NCBI RefSeq assembly: GCF_002775205.1
Contig: NC_036456.1
Span: forward strand, 18,829,976 to 18,893,975
DNA: 64,000 nt
Direction of reading: 5' to 3'
Source of the DNA: Xiphophorus maculatus
Taxonomy: Eukaryota; Chordata; Actinopteri; Cyprinodontiformes; Poeciliidae
Shown here: positions 1 to 11,580 of the stretch, one piece after another
How positions within the stretch are numbered: position 1 is the stretch's first letter
Layout: every line of letters begins with the position of its first letter
Notes under the pieces: model-generated
The model's input: only the letters and a program-made list of their open reading frames with translations
Databases searched by the model: none
What the model was told of the DNA's origin: nothing
Made by a program: the position numbers and the translations under genes

Positions 1-163
1 ACACTGGTCTTCAAAGCTTGGATTTGATAACACCAGGTATAGATGAAGATTGAACAAAACTACACTGATACTGAGAGAAGAAATAGTTCTCTCAGTCTAG
101 AGTTAGATTAAAATTAATAACAAAATGCTGGCATGTAATGTAATGTAACATTATTCTCCTCAC

Positions 164-410
164 CTTCAATTTCTCAAGCCTTTCCCTCATTTGCTGTTGC
201 TTTTCCTTCAACTCTGCCTGAAAGTGGGATAAAATTGACGTTTAGTTTCCCTCACAAACATAAGGACAGGTAGGTGGCGCACTGTCAAAATTTCTAAAAA
301 CAATTGTGCACCAATATTTCTAATAAACTTACCAGCTGCCCCTTGTCTAACAGGGAGTTTGTGAAGCCGACCAGGCTGAGCAGAGTGCAGATCAGGAACA
401 AGCCTTTCAT
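164..410 (-). CDS. Cluster gene A, partial: short secreted helical protein (5' part)
   Basis: Two coding exons are visible. Exon 1 (410-333, 26 codons) starts MKGLFLIC and is almost entirely a signal peptide, ending LLDKGQL before GTAAGT. Exon 2 (217-164) is an 18-codon charged helix ending RERLEKLK before GTGAG. Both junctions are phase 0. A non-coding first exon (about 545-513) is spliced to an acceptor at 434-436, just upstream of the ATG. The remaining exons lie beyond the left edge of the window, so length and C-terminus are unknown. The leader is closely similar to that of pseudogene N near 38.3 kb, and the 18-codon exon resembles the second exon of gene M. The family is unrecognised; a secretory-pathway location is inferred from the leader only. 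Confidence 0.6.
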
Positions 411-570
411 GGTTCTGGTAGCTGATGCCTTGACTGTTATGGAGAAGAAAATAAAAATAGTTTTTGAACAGACATATTTTAATTTTAAACCTTTAACACT
501 ATTTGAACTTACCAGAAATGTGGCGATGGTAATGAATGAAAAACACTGTGGGGAGGCTCAACACTGAGGG

Positions 571-580
571 TTTTTATATA
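571..580 (-). promoter_or_regulatory. TATA box of gene A
   Basis: The minus strand reads TATATAAAAA about 30 bases upstream of the inferred non-coding first exon of gene A, whose donor GTAAGT lies at 512-507. Unlike most of the cluster, no good interferon-stimulated element is visible within the next few hundred bases. Confidence 0.55.
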
Positions 581-1129
581 CTGTTCATCAGAAGTAACCT
601 CCCTAATTGTGATCTTTTGGGGGGGTGAATGTGGGTGAGATTAGCTGTCACTATGTGCACATTGCACTGTGTAACCTGTTGTGTTATGTTTGTGTTTCAT
701 TTACAGAGAAACCATGTTTTTCAATTTCAGTTTAATCTACATTTAACTAAAATCACTGGTGCACATAAACTTACTTTCTAAACAGTAGTTAAGTAATACT
801 GTACTTTTCAACAGTGCAGAGAAACGCATTTAAAGAATGAATTAATTTATTATTAAATTATCCACCATATAATGTCTTAAAGATACATTGTTTTCAAGAT
901 TGTGATATTTGATTAAATGAACACCATGGAGAAAAAGGTGTTCTTTATTTAATTTATTTTATAATAATTCTAATAATTTTATTACCTTTATTTGACCATA
1001 TAGTAATTTCCAAATGGGCCATAAGATTTGACTCATTTAAGTTTTTTAGACACATCTGTCTACTTTCCCACATGTTCCTGAAACTGGCTGTCCAACTGTA
1101 ACAATACCTGCAAAAAGAATAAGAAAGGG

Positions 1130-1310
1130 CCACTGGTCCCAACACCACTACATCCACACATTCACACACCAATGGTGGTCAGCTTCATAGTAACTACAGC
1201 TGCCCTGGAGCAGATTGACAGAAGTCAGGTTGCCATTGAATTGGCTACAATTGAGATTGCCAATTGCAACACTCAAGGCAGATTAAGTGTCTTGACTAAG
1301 GACACTTGAC
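1130..1310. repeat. Decayed dispersed fish repeat
   Basis: The stretch contains CACACATTCACACACCA and, about 110 bases on, AAGTGTCTTGACTAAGGACAC. This is a mutated form of the AAGTGTCTTGCTCAAGGACAC motif that recurs in fish genomes. The repeat class cannot be settled from the sequence alone. Confidence 0.45.
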
Positions 1311-2179
1311 CAAATTTAAAACCTAAATTTAAATTTAGGTAAATTTAGGAATCAAATAAACAGGCACTACATTCACATTTTCTAGGAGTCAAATCAGGTA
1401 CGTCATTTATATTTTCTACATCTTATTTTGTTTGCACAGAAATCTGTAAATGCCAAACCTTTAGTCACATGAAGGCAAACGGAATCAGGCACACCCTGCA
1501 TTCTTTACTTTCATTTTCCCAGAAGTTACCCGTGGCAGATCCATTTCTCAGGAAAGCAATAGTTACAGCATCAGCTACAGTTGAGAAATAAAATGGATTC
1601 CATTGAAGTACATGTACACTTCAAGTTCGGTATCTCTAGCAGAGGGTGGGGTTTACATAATGTCTTAGACGCTTTTAGGATTGTGCTGTTCTATTTCTCT
1701 TCAACGGCAATGTCAAACCAAATGGGTATTATCTGTTTATTTAGTTTGAACTATAAATCACACAAGATCTTAGCTCTGCAGGGTTTCCCGCAGTGTTTTA
1801 GAAGCCTGGCGGGCTACCAGGCTTTACTTGCCCCCCTCACCAGGTTGTGGGAAGCAACAAGTACTGATTGTTTATTTTAAAGGCCAGGGCTGCGCACCAA
1901 TTGTGCCATCCTCACCTGCTCTTCCAGCGCAGGTTGTGTGTCTCAGAATTTCTGTAACTCTGCACAGATCGGGCACAACACCTTTCATTCAAAATGGTCT
2001 ATTTGGAAGGTGTTCTTGAAGAGCAGCTTCACCTGTATATGATCCCTTTATGAAGTTTATTTCATACTTCAGGTTGCAACAAAACACACTAAACCATCTT
2101 TACAGTGAAACACTTTTGTGTAACTGTTTTTTTTTTTTTTTCATTCATCCACACCGCTTCCCGCCCATGTTTGGAGGCC

Positions 2180-2330
2180 TTGAGTCCTCAACGTGGTCGT
2201 CGTGGGTTCGACTCCCGGATCCGGCGATATTTGCCGCATGTCTTCCCCCTTTCCTATCAGCCTACTTTCATATAAGGGACACTAGAGCCCACAAAAAGAC
2301 CCCCATGAGGGGTAACAAAAAAAAACAAAA
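2180..2330 (+). mobile_element. tRNA-derived SINE relic
   Basis: A perfect Pol III B box (GGTTCGACTCC, about 2205-2215) is followed by a TGCCGCATGTCTTCCCCCTT-type tail, typical of tRNA-derived SINEs in acanthomorph fish. It ends in an A-rich tract near 2317-2333. The A box is not clear, so the copy is probably truncated at its 5' end. Confidence 0.65.
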
Positions 2331-3530
2331 AAACTCTGTGAGACCGTGAACTGATGTGCCTGTGGCGCCTCCTAGAGGGTAACAGAGCAAACAAATTCCA
2401 TTTTCATATTCGGTTATAAGTTAAATACATATCAGTCAGATTTTATGTCACTGACAGACATTACAGCTGTGATCCAGAGGAGGTGCAAAACTGATCAAAT
2501 GAGCAAAATTAAAAGTAATCAATAGGGGAACACATGGCAGAAATCATTGTTTGAGTGATGAAGAAATTACAACATGACCTATCACATGGGCATGTTGTGG
2601 CATGTCATATGGTTACCAGCTAAGATGTGTCTTTTCAGCTTAGTTTTGTAACAGCTAAAATACAAAAACAAAGCAAAGAAAACAGCATGCACAAACTAAT
2701 GTACTTTTCGTCCTCTTTATCAGTTATTTACCACTGAAAGATTTAGAGCAGACTCAACTGAAACAGAAGTTTTAAACTCTTGAGATATGTCAGTGTGAAA
2801 ATGCAGTTTTGACCTTGTCACACTGTGTTTGAGTTTTTGTAGTATACAAAATGTAAATTAAAACAATGTAATTTAATAAGCAGAACTGGTTCATGCCCCG
2901 TCAGGTGAGCTTTCTCAGTTTCATTCATTATTAGTAGTTTATTCACAGACAAACAAAACAAAATAAACAAAAATGTTTCCAATGTACAGCTTTGCATAAT
3001 TTATTTGAATTTCCTCTAAATCCTTTAATTCACTTAATTTTTTACTCCACTTTCCATTTGTTCTTAACTTCATATTTTCTGCTGTCCAGACTGTAAAAAG
3101 CAGAAACAAAAGCAAATGTTTTTTTTTTTTCTGGGTGCAAAGCCAGCAACTTTTAATCCCTCTTAAAAGAAAAGTACAATTTGCAATTTTGTAAATTTTG
3201 ACATATAAAATAATCTAGTCTTTACAAGGTTATAAGTAACTTTAATATGACCACAAGTGCACCAAAATACACTTCAGATTCTAACATTTCATTGGTATCA
3301 AAGTCAGATATTTTGAACAAATAAGAACAATAAGAAAAAGTGCTAACTGGGTAACACTGTTCTTGTTCATTGTATCATCATCACTATATATAGAGACAAT
3401 AAGAATACACACTTACATGACCATTTAAGTTCTGGATAACTTTAAATTACAAACATTTCAGCCCATTATACAGTCAGCTTTCTTTTACAAAATACTCTGT
3501 CCATTTGTCACAGCATTAATCTTAATTATT

Positions 3531-4197
3531 TCACATAGTAGCTTCTGACTGTGCCAGGTTTTCTATAACCCTCTCCAGTTGTTTGGCCTTGTCTTCATAT
3601 TCTTGGATTCTTGCCTCTTCCCTTTCAAATTCTCTGATCGCATAAGCCAGAGTTTCCTTCATGAAGCCTTTTAGCTCCTTCATAAGTTCAGGTAGAGATC
3701 CACTGTTTGGCAGCAAGTTCTTTATAGTTCCTGTTAAACTGTCCATTAACTGCAAGACATCCTCAAGGAGATTTGGTAGGAAGGTCATGTCCACCATGTT
3801 GTCCACCTAGTGGGGAAAACGTGTAGTTTATGTAACAGTTAAAACTAAATAATTTGTAATGAGGTGATTATTTGTGTGTTTTACTCACTTTTCTCATTAC
3901 TGCATCCTGCTGTAGTTTCAGAATATTATCTCTGATCAATTTCTGTTAAAGAAATGCAAACATTTACAACCAGAGCAAACAGTTATGTCACATATTGACA
4001 ATGAGCTCAGAGAAACCGTGACTGTAATAACAGTCCTTTTAAAAAAACAAGTATTTCAAACTAGAAAAAATTACCAGCTTGTCTTCGTCTATCCACGAGC
4101 TTGCAGGGCAGAGCAGAGTCAGCAAAGTAAAAATGAGGAAAAGATGTTTGTTTTTATCGACACCAGCCACTCCTCTGCTACTGCTTAAAACTGCCAT
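3531..4197 (-). CDS. Cluster gene B, subgroup 1: 150-aa secreted helical protein
   Basis: Three phase-0 coding exons: 4197-4075 (41 codons), 3942-3889 (18 codons) and 3806-3531 (91 codons plus stop), all with consensus GT-AG sites. Exon 1 encodes a basic start (MAVLSSSRGV), a hydrophobic core (HLFLIFTLLTLLC) and a likely cleavage site after PASS. Exon 2 encodes the helix KLIRDNILKLQQDAVMRK. Exon 3 encodes two or three long amphipathic helices and ends NLAQSEATM, with neither an ER-retrieval signal nor a membrane segment. No cysteine follows the leader. It is most similar to F, G and I (leader LLTLLC.ASS, and an ending of the EN/TN/SN-LA type). A non-coding exon probably ends at 4346 (donor GTACAG). 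Family and function are unrecognised; secretion is inferred. Confidence 0.75.
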
Positions 4198-4641
4198 CGC
4201 TGCCAAAACTGGTTTTCTAACATAAACTTACACAATAGAGTCTTAAGTCGGAGTTAAATCTGAGAAGAGACAAATTTTGAAAGTAAAATGAATAAATGCT
4301 TTACCAAATTCAACATGATTACATCTGTAATGTTCATTACTGTACCTTCTAATGGATCAGAGGGCAAATCAGACGTCAGGAGTTACAAACAGCGAGAGAA
4401 TGAAACACAACATAGTTTTTGTTGTCCTTATTGTCTCCTCCCACATAGCTCAGCATATTTGCATAAGTACTTTCATGATGTTTCTGGATGGCTTCCATAA
4501 AAGTTTTACATGTGACTTTGACCTAGCCCTTATCTATGCAACAGCCTTAAGTTACTGGAATATGCCTACATCGTTTACTGTAACTGAGTCTAGTAAAAAT
4601 AAAACTAAAGAACAAATGAGGTTAGAGAAAACGGGAACAGA

Positions 4642-4653
4642 GAAAATGAAACT
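4642..4653 (+). promoter_or_regulatory. ISRE upstream of gene B
   Basis: GAAAATGAAACT is a perfect match to GAAANNGAAACT, the IRF/ISGF3 site. It lies about 450 bases upstream of the B start codon and about 240-300 bases upstream of its likely non-coding first exon. Confidence 0.55.
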
Positions 4654-4659
4654 ATTTTA

Positions 4660-6370
4660 TGCCACACATAGCAGGGTGAAATATTTCTAAAAGATGATAT
4701 TAAAAAGCATGCAGAATACTTTTTCTTAGCAGTCCTAACTATAACCAGATTGTTGAAGGTAAAATAAACAATGGCATGCCGGTTCAATAACATGCTCTCT
4801 TGTTTTGTTCTTGTGCGGTTACCAGATGCCATTGGCAGCGAATCGAATATTGTTCCAAACCTAAGTAGGCTTCGCCCCGTCCATATGCTCTGGATCTACC
4901 AAATCTGTCAAAATTGGGATTTTCACTTGTTAATTTTAAAATTAAACTTTAAACAGACAACGTGTACATTTCATTAATAATTTTATTTTTCACCATCTAT
5001 CCTTATCTTCTGACGATGAAAACTCAGAGGACCAAAATAATTCCCACCATAAATTACATTTATGAGAGTTTTACAAGCTCATTGTGCAACTTTTTGTTTC
5101 CACCTCATATTGTCATATTAGCCTTGCTAATATTTCTGTTTCTGTTTTCAGGTTGCACATATTTCAGTATGTTTGACTTTTAAGAGCAAGTTTGAAATAG
5201 TAGCCATTTTTAATTGTGAGAGTCTGTGGGAGAGTTTAAGACATGTGTCATTCCAAGTAGCCTGTTTTATTCTAGAGTAATCTAATTACCCTGAATAATT
5301 GGTAACAGCTGTTTTTATTAACTAAGCAGGTGGTTACCAGAAGCTACTGTAGCAAGCAGTGGAAGGCACCGCTAACCAAAAAAGTTAGCTGCATAAACTC
5401 CAAAGCACTAATCCTACATTTAGGTTCTGCTAACTCTAATGTGCTAAATTCAACCTCGTTGATTCCCACCATGTGTGAAAACATGTGCTACAGCACAGTG
5501 CATCAGACTGCATAATCCAGTAGATTACACAATGACAAAATTAATTTTGATCTTGATTTTTATGTTGCATCTTTATGAACCCATTGTTTCTCAAAATGTA
5601 GTACAATAAATAACACAATTTAAAATGAAACTGTAAGGTTTTGGTTTTTCTGTGTATTAATTCAGGTTTCTGTGTTCAGTTGAGACTCCGTGTTGTCATG
5701 TTTACCCCTTTATTGTCCCCAGCTGTCCCTCGTTTCCACTGATTACCTTCCTTGTGCATTTAATCCCACCTGTGTCTGTGTTTCCTTGTCTAATGTCATT
5801 GTCTTTGCCAGCTACCATTGGAGTTCCTTGCTTCTTAGTTCATCTGTGCTGCCTGGATTTCACCTTTGTGATTATCATTAAACCTTATTTTTTTTCACAC
5901 CACTACCTGGGTTCTCCTCATTCATCCTCACCACCAACACCTCATGGCAGAAACTCATCCTCAATCACATTACGTTCACAAAACATACATAGATGTTTGG
6001 CTTTCGGCATTCTTTGAATCAAATCAAATCAAAATCGGTATAATGTAAGTTGTCTGAAATATCAATTTTAATGATGAGAAAAAAAGGTTGTTTGTTGCAG
6101 GAAAAAAAAAGAGTAAATACACAGTTAATTAAAAGGAAAAAAACACAGTATTAAAAACATGTGAAACATTTAAAAAAAATGAACAAGATATTTTCTTTTC
6201 AAAAGGACTTAAAATGTAAAGCAGGTTACCACAGTGTTTTATAGCAAACATTAGGTTCATCTTGGGTCGTTGCACATATGATACAGGATCAAAGTAATAA
6301 AATACAGAAATTAATCCACACAAACTGAACCTGCTGGATAAATTACAACAGGAAAAGGCCACAGAGAGAG
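4660..6370. other. Intergenic between B and C
   Basis: No exon with splice context or cluster similarity is visible. The interval holds one dispersed repeat relic (listed separately) and, on the right, the presumed 3' untranslated region of gene C. Confidence 0.45.
5680..5960 (+). repeat. Dispersed repeat relic, class unresolved
   Basis: This C/T-rich stretch differs in composition from its AT-rich neighbours. It runs through CCACCTGTGTCTGTGTTTCC and GTGATTATCATTAAACC and ends in ACCTGGGTTCTCCTC. That wording is typical of the ends of abundant fish retroelements (LTR or LINE 3' ends). The two open frames across it share nothing with any protein I know. Confidence 0.45.
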
Positions 6371-6378
6371 AGAAACGG

Positions 6379-7679
6379 TTACAGCTCTTCATGCTGGTGC
6401 TGGTGAGACTTTTTCAAAACGTTCAAAACCTCCTTCAGGCTTTTCCCCATGTTCTTCGCTTCTGAAGAGATCACCTTTTCCTTTAGGGTAAAATAAGTCC
6501 TGACACTTTGAATGAGTTTTTCTGAGATACGTATCACTGGATCATCCCCCGTTGACAGTTTTCTCAATTGTTGTATTTTAGGATAAAGTTCAAGCAGCTT
6601 CAAATCAAGCTGTTGTACTCCAGCTGAGATTCTGTACTTGCCTTCTGTCTGGAGGTAGAAATGAGATGTTTTAAAAAATTACCTTTGGATAAATAGTTTT
6701 TATAAACCACCTCAGAGTTATTATGCAATCAAAACTTTAGTTTATCACATTAAGAAATAGTGGTAAATACATAGAGTGATATATATTCTAAGCATTTATT
6801 CCTGTTGTCTTTTATGACTAAGTTTAATGAAAACCTCAAATTAATTTCCTCATAAAATACCAAAGTAAAAGAATCGGTAAATTCTTTTATCTATATATTG
6901 ACAGGAAAGACAACTGCCCCTCAGTGTAATGAATGTATATTATTAAATTAGTTATATATTCAAATCAAATAGAATAAAATAAATAAACTTTTGGATGTTT
7001 TATTTTAAACTTACTGATGCCTTTTTGTGTCCTTTAAAAGTTTAACAGACCCACCTTTTGTTCATACGCTTCATTCACTGCTTTCTGGAGATTTTTCATA
7101 AATCGTTCCTAAAACAAATAGATGAGGTAGACAATTAAGTGGACATTTAACAGGAAATGATGTGCATGCTGAGAAGCTTACGGTAAAGGATGTGACTTTT
7201 TGCACAAATATTAATTATTAACTTTACCAGTTGTTTCTCGTTAGTTAGAGATTGTGCTTCTGTCAAAAGTCTGGAGATGGTATCAACTCTGTTTTGTCTT
7301 TGTTTCTAACAGAGAAAAATAAAACAGAATTTTGACAACAAGCATTTATTTTTTGCATAATTTCTGAACCAACATGTGAGTAACACTCAGACCCACCTGA
7401 TATCCTATAGCTTGATCTAGCATTGCCCGAAAGGCTGCCTTGTACATGTCCTGAAATGCAGCAAACAGGAAGTAACATATAGCATAAAAGTGTAATTACA
7501 TAAATCCAAAATTTATTTAGTTTTAGGCAGAAAAGCTTAAGAAATGAAGGTCAGTTTACCAGATTAGCACCAAAATCCAGAGAGCTGACGGTGTCGGTCA
7601 GAAACACCAAACAGACGACGAGGGAAACGAGTTTGATGAGTCTGACTGAACTCTCTGCTTTGCCTGCAGATTCTGCCAT
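6379..7679 (-). CDS. Cluster gene C, subgroup 2: 191-aa helical protein ending HEEL
   Basis: Five phase-0 coding exons: 7679-7560 (40 codons), 7450-7397 (18), 7305-7228 (26), 7108-7055 (18) and 6648-6379 (89 plus stop). All junctions are GT-AG. Exon 1 begins MAESAGKAES and carries a hydrophobic leader (LVSLVVCLVFL) ending around TVSS. Exons 2-4 are charged helices, including the near-invariant KAVNEAYEQK. The last exon starts TEGKYRI, matching TEMKYRI in gene E. The protein ends HQHEEL; HEEL fits the PROSITE-type ER-retrieval pattern [KRHQSA]-[DENQ]-E-L. With a signal peptide this predicts an ER-lumen protein. E is the closest relative (same exon sizes, HDEL end). A non-coding exon upstream has a donor near 7800. 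The biochemical role is unknown. Confidence 0.78.
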
Positions 7680-7910
7680 GATTTCTGCAAATTAAAAACT
7701 AACAACAAATGATTATACGATCCATTGAAGTAAAGCTTGAAAGAAAACTCATTTGAAATTGTTTGGAAGCTTTTTGTTGTGCAGCTGTGAAAACCTTACC
7801 TGTTGGATGAGTGACGACTGAGGAAATGATAAGCTGATTCGGCAGCAATGCTTCAAATGCCCCTGGCTGTTTCTTTCCCAAGTTGTGACTCACATGTGAT
7901 CTGATTCTTT

Positions 7911-7922
7911 AGTTTCACTTTG
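7911..7922 (-). promoter_or_regulatory. ISRE-like site upstream of gene C
   Basis: The minus strand reads CAAAGTGAAACT, one base from the GAAANNGAAACT consensus, about 110 bases upstream of the non-coding first-exon donor. A second GTGAAAG half-site on the plus strand follows at about 7931-7937. Confidence 0.55.
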
Positions 7923-8261
7923 CTGCAAAAGTGAAAGTAAAGAAGCTTTAACATTTAGTGTTATTGCAAACTGAACCCAAAGCTAAAACTATTACTCCAA
8001 ACCATATTGTTCTGTTGAACGTATGAATGAAGGTCAAAGGATCCTTGATAATGGTGGTTTTGATGAACATGCTGTAAAGCTTTCATTCATGTCAATCTTT
8101 ACAATCCTTATTGAGTATTTGCAGCTTTATTCAGAAGTTATTTAACTGAAAAAGCTTTGCTTTGCTCAAGGAAGCCGTTTGTCTCTTATGAATTCTCAGA
8201 AAGGATGATCACAGTTTTCCTTTCAGCATTTCAAGGAAACCATCCAAAAATCTATTTAAAC

Positions 8262-8330
8262 GTGTCTATCCAGGAACTTGCAGAGCAGACTCGGCTGATT
8301 GAAAAGAACGAAAACATCTTTAATTGTTTT
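8262..8330 (-). pseudogene. Relic of a subgroup-1 leader exon
   Basis: The plus strand shows TCTATCCAGGAACTTGCAGA followed by GCAG, CTCGGCT and GAAAACATCTTT. This lines up with the antisense of the gene B leader exon (TCTATCCACGAGCTTGCAGG, GCAGAGTC, GAAAAGATGTTT) with scattered substitutions and small gaps. No matching start codon, donor or downstream exons were found, so it looks like a dead fragment of a lost gene copy between C and D. Confidence 0.55.
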
Positions 8331-8339
8331 CAACAACAG

Positions 8340-9670
8340 CAACTGCTCTGGTTTCAAATTATATCCACATACAAAAAGTCAGAATTCTGAAATTAAAATC
8401 TATTTTTTCTTTTGGCCCTAATCCTCTTCCGTAACATTAGACTATCTGGTATCTGAACTTAAAAGATAGAATCTATATTGTAAACATATTCAGGGAATGA
8501 GAGACACATCAGGAATCAGATTAGTTTGTGAATAGGTATTTCATGTTTCACTTTTGAGGAGAAACAGGCTTGCAAACTTGCTCTTCATATTTTTCTGATC
8601 CAGTCATTTGTTCATTTACTGTAAAATGAAATTGTGAAAAGAAAGAAAATGTGACAAGAAACAGAAACCTATGGCTGCCGTATGAACCGTACGGATTTTA
8701 TCTGTTGTGAGGTAAATATCTGATTCTGTGCCAAAAAAGGAAAATGTACAGCACACAAGAAACGTCTTAGATTATTTTTTTCTTCTGCATTCATTTTGGG
8801 GCATGCACATTCAATAAGTCATTCACTTCTTCTTTTTAATTCCAAGAGACTTAAATATACTCAGACGCTATAAATGCTAAACTGCTGACAATAATTATCC
8901 ATTTAATCTAAAACAACAAACATCATGTCCAAGCTTAAATATTGTGCTATTACCAAAGCCTAACTCCCACTAGAGACCATAAAACCACACACAGCCAAAG
9001 GGATACTGAAGTTAAAACGGGTAAAAATAAATGTTTTTGTGCTCCAGCTTTCCTCCCCTTCAAAGTTTCTTAACAGGTTCACATGAAACACATTCATTAT
9101 CATGATCAATTATTACAACCTTCATTGGTCTACAATGTTTGGGTCAATTAAGAAATATTAAAATTGTCTAAATTGTCACATAAAGATCCAACATCAAGAC
9201 TGGACCGTCAGGAATCATGGGAGGATGAAGATGTTTAGAGCTTCATTTTGATTGATCTGTAAATGTTTTTACTGTTGCAGCTCATCACATTATAAGCTAA
9301 TTTAAATTACGTTTATTAGTATTATCATTAGAGCTCCAGCATAAAGTCTTTTTTTTTATAGCCACAATTTTTAATGCATCTGTTCCTGTCAGTCTTTGTA
9401 GAGTTAAATACACCCACTTGCTGCACATTTGATTCCTTATTTGGAATCTTGGTAAATTGTGCATTTAAATTTAAAACATGGGAATAAACAGACACTACAG
9501 AAATCACATAAATCATAATTTTTATTTGTATGTTCTCAAAAATTGCCAGAAAATCTTCCAGAAAACATGATGATGCAGTTCGATGATATTTCAGCAAAGC
9601 AGTGAAAAAAGATACACGACTAAATCAACACAAAAATGGTTCAGCAGACACAAACACAGCCTTCCACAGA
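8340..9670. other. Intergenic between C and D
   Basis: Apart from the relic leader exon to the left, nothing here can be called. The open frames are short and show no splice context. Confidence 0.4.
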
Positions 9671-9671
9671 A

Positions 9672-9824
9672 TCATTTTAAGTTCAAAACTTCACAGCAGG
9701 TACAAAATGTGTGTTCATTGTGAAACAATTTATTAGTATGAACATATATCTGAGAAAAGATGTAGAAAGTTACCCGATATAGTGCTACAGTACAAAATAA
9801 CAGAGGAAGGAAAAATGTTACAAC
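9672..9824 (-). other. Untranslated remnant of the D membrane tail
   Basis: Directly after the gene D stop the same frame stays open for 50 codons. The first 25 or so resemble the H membrane segment (GTAGCA..TAT and GTA..TT blocks align without a gap), with hydrophobic residues preserved. The following bases match the J 3' untranslated region (TTCATACTAATAAATTG against TTCATACTTATAAATTG). This supports a single nonsense change in an ancestral membrane-anchored gene. Confidence 0.65.
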
Positions 9825-10326
9825 TCACACAGGATCATGAATCTTCAGCAGAGAATTTAAAGTCTTCAATGCATTCTCCAGTTTTGTCTCTGTTTCATTT
9901 GCTTTTCCAGTGTATAAATCTGTATGTAACAATATGTTTTGGTGGATTATCTGAAAGATTTTCTCTACGGTTTCAGCCATCCTTCTCATCAATGGTCCTC
10001 CACTTTTCCATTCCCAAATTTTAGGTAAATAGTTAAGCGTCTCCATATAAAACAGTGGTGTGTAAGCTTTAGCTTCAGCTGTTTTTTCTACCTGTTGGAA
10101 TAAAAAAAAAAAACATTTGTATAATCTTAGCATTCACATTTCTATACAGTGAACCCTCGTTTTTCGCGGGAGTTACGTTCCAAAAAGAAACCGCGATAGG
10201 CGAAATCCGCAAAGTAGGAACCTTTATTGTTTTTACAATAAAATACTCCATAATACATTGAAACCAAAGAACAAAACCTTTTTACAGGCCCAAACATTTG
10301 TTTATCAAATAAAAAGTACTGTGTAT

Positions 10327-10366
<40 letters not shown>

Positions 10367-11580
10367 ACTACTGTACTGTAAAATAATAATTTTAATATGA
10401 ACTGAAAGCGGATTCCCGTGCCCGAGTTGCGGAGATCAGCGCCGCCCCACCGCGACCTGAGTTATTGGATTAGAAAGGGAGAAAATAAAAAATGATTATG
10501 AAAAAAAACAAAAACAAAGTACAGTAGGACAAATAGTGACTCGCATGTATTTCACTGCACTTCTGACTGAGCCGCTGCATCCTGACTCCGCTCTGCAGCG
10601 GGTTTTTTCTTCTAAAGCTCGCGGTGCAGGTGTGTTTTTTCGAGAGAAGAACATAGTTATCGGTTGTTGTTGCCGCTCTTTTTTCTTCTGGGCAAAAAGA
10701 TTCTTATAAACCGACATGCCACCATCGATTATGTTAAATTTGGCAAGCTGTTTTACGTACGTGTAGGCCTACATATTAAACCGCAACGTTGTTGACACAC
10801 AGGTAGAGAAGAAGCGGAGAGACTGTTTAGCCAATCAGAATGCAGAACACAATGCACGATGCAAATTCGCGAAGCAGCGAGACCGTGAAAGGTGAACCGC
10901 GATTTAACGAGGGTTCACTGTAAATATTTTCTTGCTGACTTACCATCTGAGTAACATAAAGGTTGACTGACCCACCTTTTGTCTGTACGCTTCATCTACA
11001 GCTTCTTGAAGAAACTGCTGAAATAACTTCTGAAATTTACACAGAAAAGATGTGGATGTGAAAACTGGTCAGATATTTAATATAAAACTGTGTTTAGAAA
11101 AAAATACTGTCACTTTTTAAACCCTTGACAAAATAAATCCACATTACTTACAAGCTGCTTCTTGTTTGCCATAGAGTTTGCTATATCCAAAAGTGTTACA
11201 ATATGTTCTGTGCCACTTTCACTTTCTCTCTAATGAAGAAAAATTAACTTTATCAGACAGCTGTGGAGAATTTCTGAGACAGAAATTAAGCAAAAAGAGA
11301 CTTACAATGAGTCTGACTGATTCTCTTGTTCTCTGTATGCCATTTATCAACATGCGCTAGAATTTACAAGAAACACAGTTCCACAATTAATCAGGTACAG
11401 TTATGTATGTATTCCATATTAGTCAAAACACATTTACCAGTGAAAAGGCCAGTTTACCAGTGAATTATTTTCAAAATTCAGCGACAGACCAACGTGAACC
11501 AGAAACAGCAGGGAGACGATTCGGAAAAGGGTTTTGTTGAAGCTCAGAGCCTCCAGCCGTCTTCGTCCTGCTTCAGCCAT
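9825..11580 (-). CDS. Cluster gene D, subgroup 3: 190-aa helical protein with truncated membrane tail
   Basis: Five phase-0 coding exons: 11580-11458 (41 codons), 11356-11306 (17), 11229-11152 (26), 11029-10976 (18) and 10091-9825 (88 plus stop). Exon 1 begins MAEAGRRRLE and has a hydrophobic core (RIVSLLFLVHVGLSL). The third exon (SGTEHIVTLLD) and fourth (LQEAVDEAYRQK) match H and J closely. The last exon ends KIHDPV followed by TGA. In H the same IHDPV runs on into a membrane segment. In D the frame after the TGA still encodes a hydrophobic stretch similar to that of H. D therefore makes a soluble form or is on the way to loss. A TA-flanked MITE sits in intron 4. The promoter region is shared head to head with E. 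Function is unknown. Confidence 0.75.
10147..10920. mobile_element. Non-autonomous TA-flanked DNA transposon (Tc1/mariner-pogo type)
   Basis: The element opens with CAGTGAACCCTCGTTTTTCG and closes with the inverted CGAGGGTTCACTG. It is flanked by TA on each side (10145-10146 and 10921-10922). Internal GC-rich sequence around 10410-10900 and a long T run (about 10330-10359) contrast with the host intron. No transposase frame is present. The inverted ends plus a TA target duplication point to a pogo/Tigger-like MITE inserted in intron 4 of gene D. Confidence 0.8.

Larger units (their letters stand above)
581..3530. other. Intergenic, A promoter to B 3' end
   Basis: Apart from the two repeat relics listed separately, I see no convincing exon here. 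The open reading frames are short, lack splice context and show no similarity to the cluster. The part just below 3530 is expected to be the 3' untranslated region of gene B; possible AATAAA signals on the minus strand lie near 3000. Confidence 0.5.

Noticed and set aside
304-567. Plus-strand open frame of 87 codons
   Set aside because: It is the antisense shadow of the gene A leader exon and non-coding exon, which have splice signals and a leader on the minus strand.
1581-2019. Open frames near 1.6-2.0 kb
   Set aside because: They overlap repeat-like sequence (GGGTTTCCCGCAGTG wording) and have no exon borders or similarity to the cluster.
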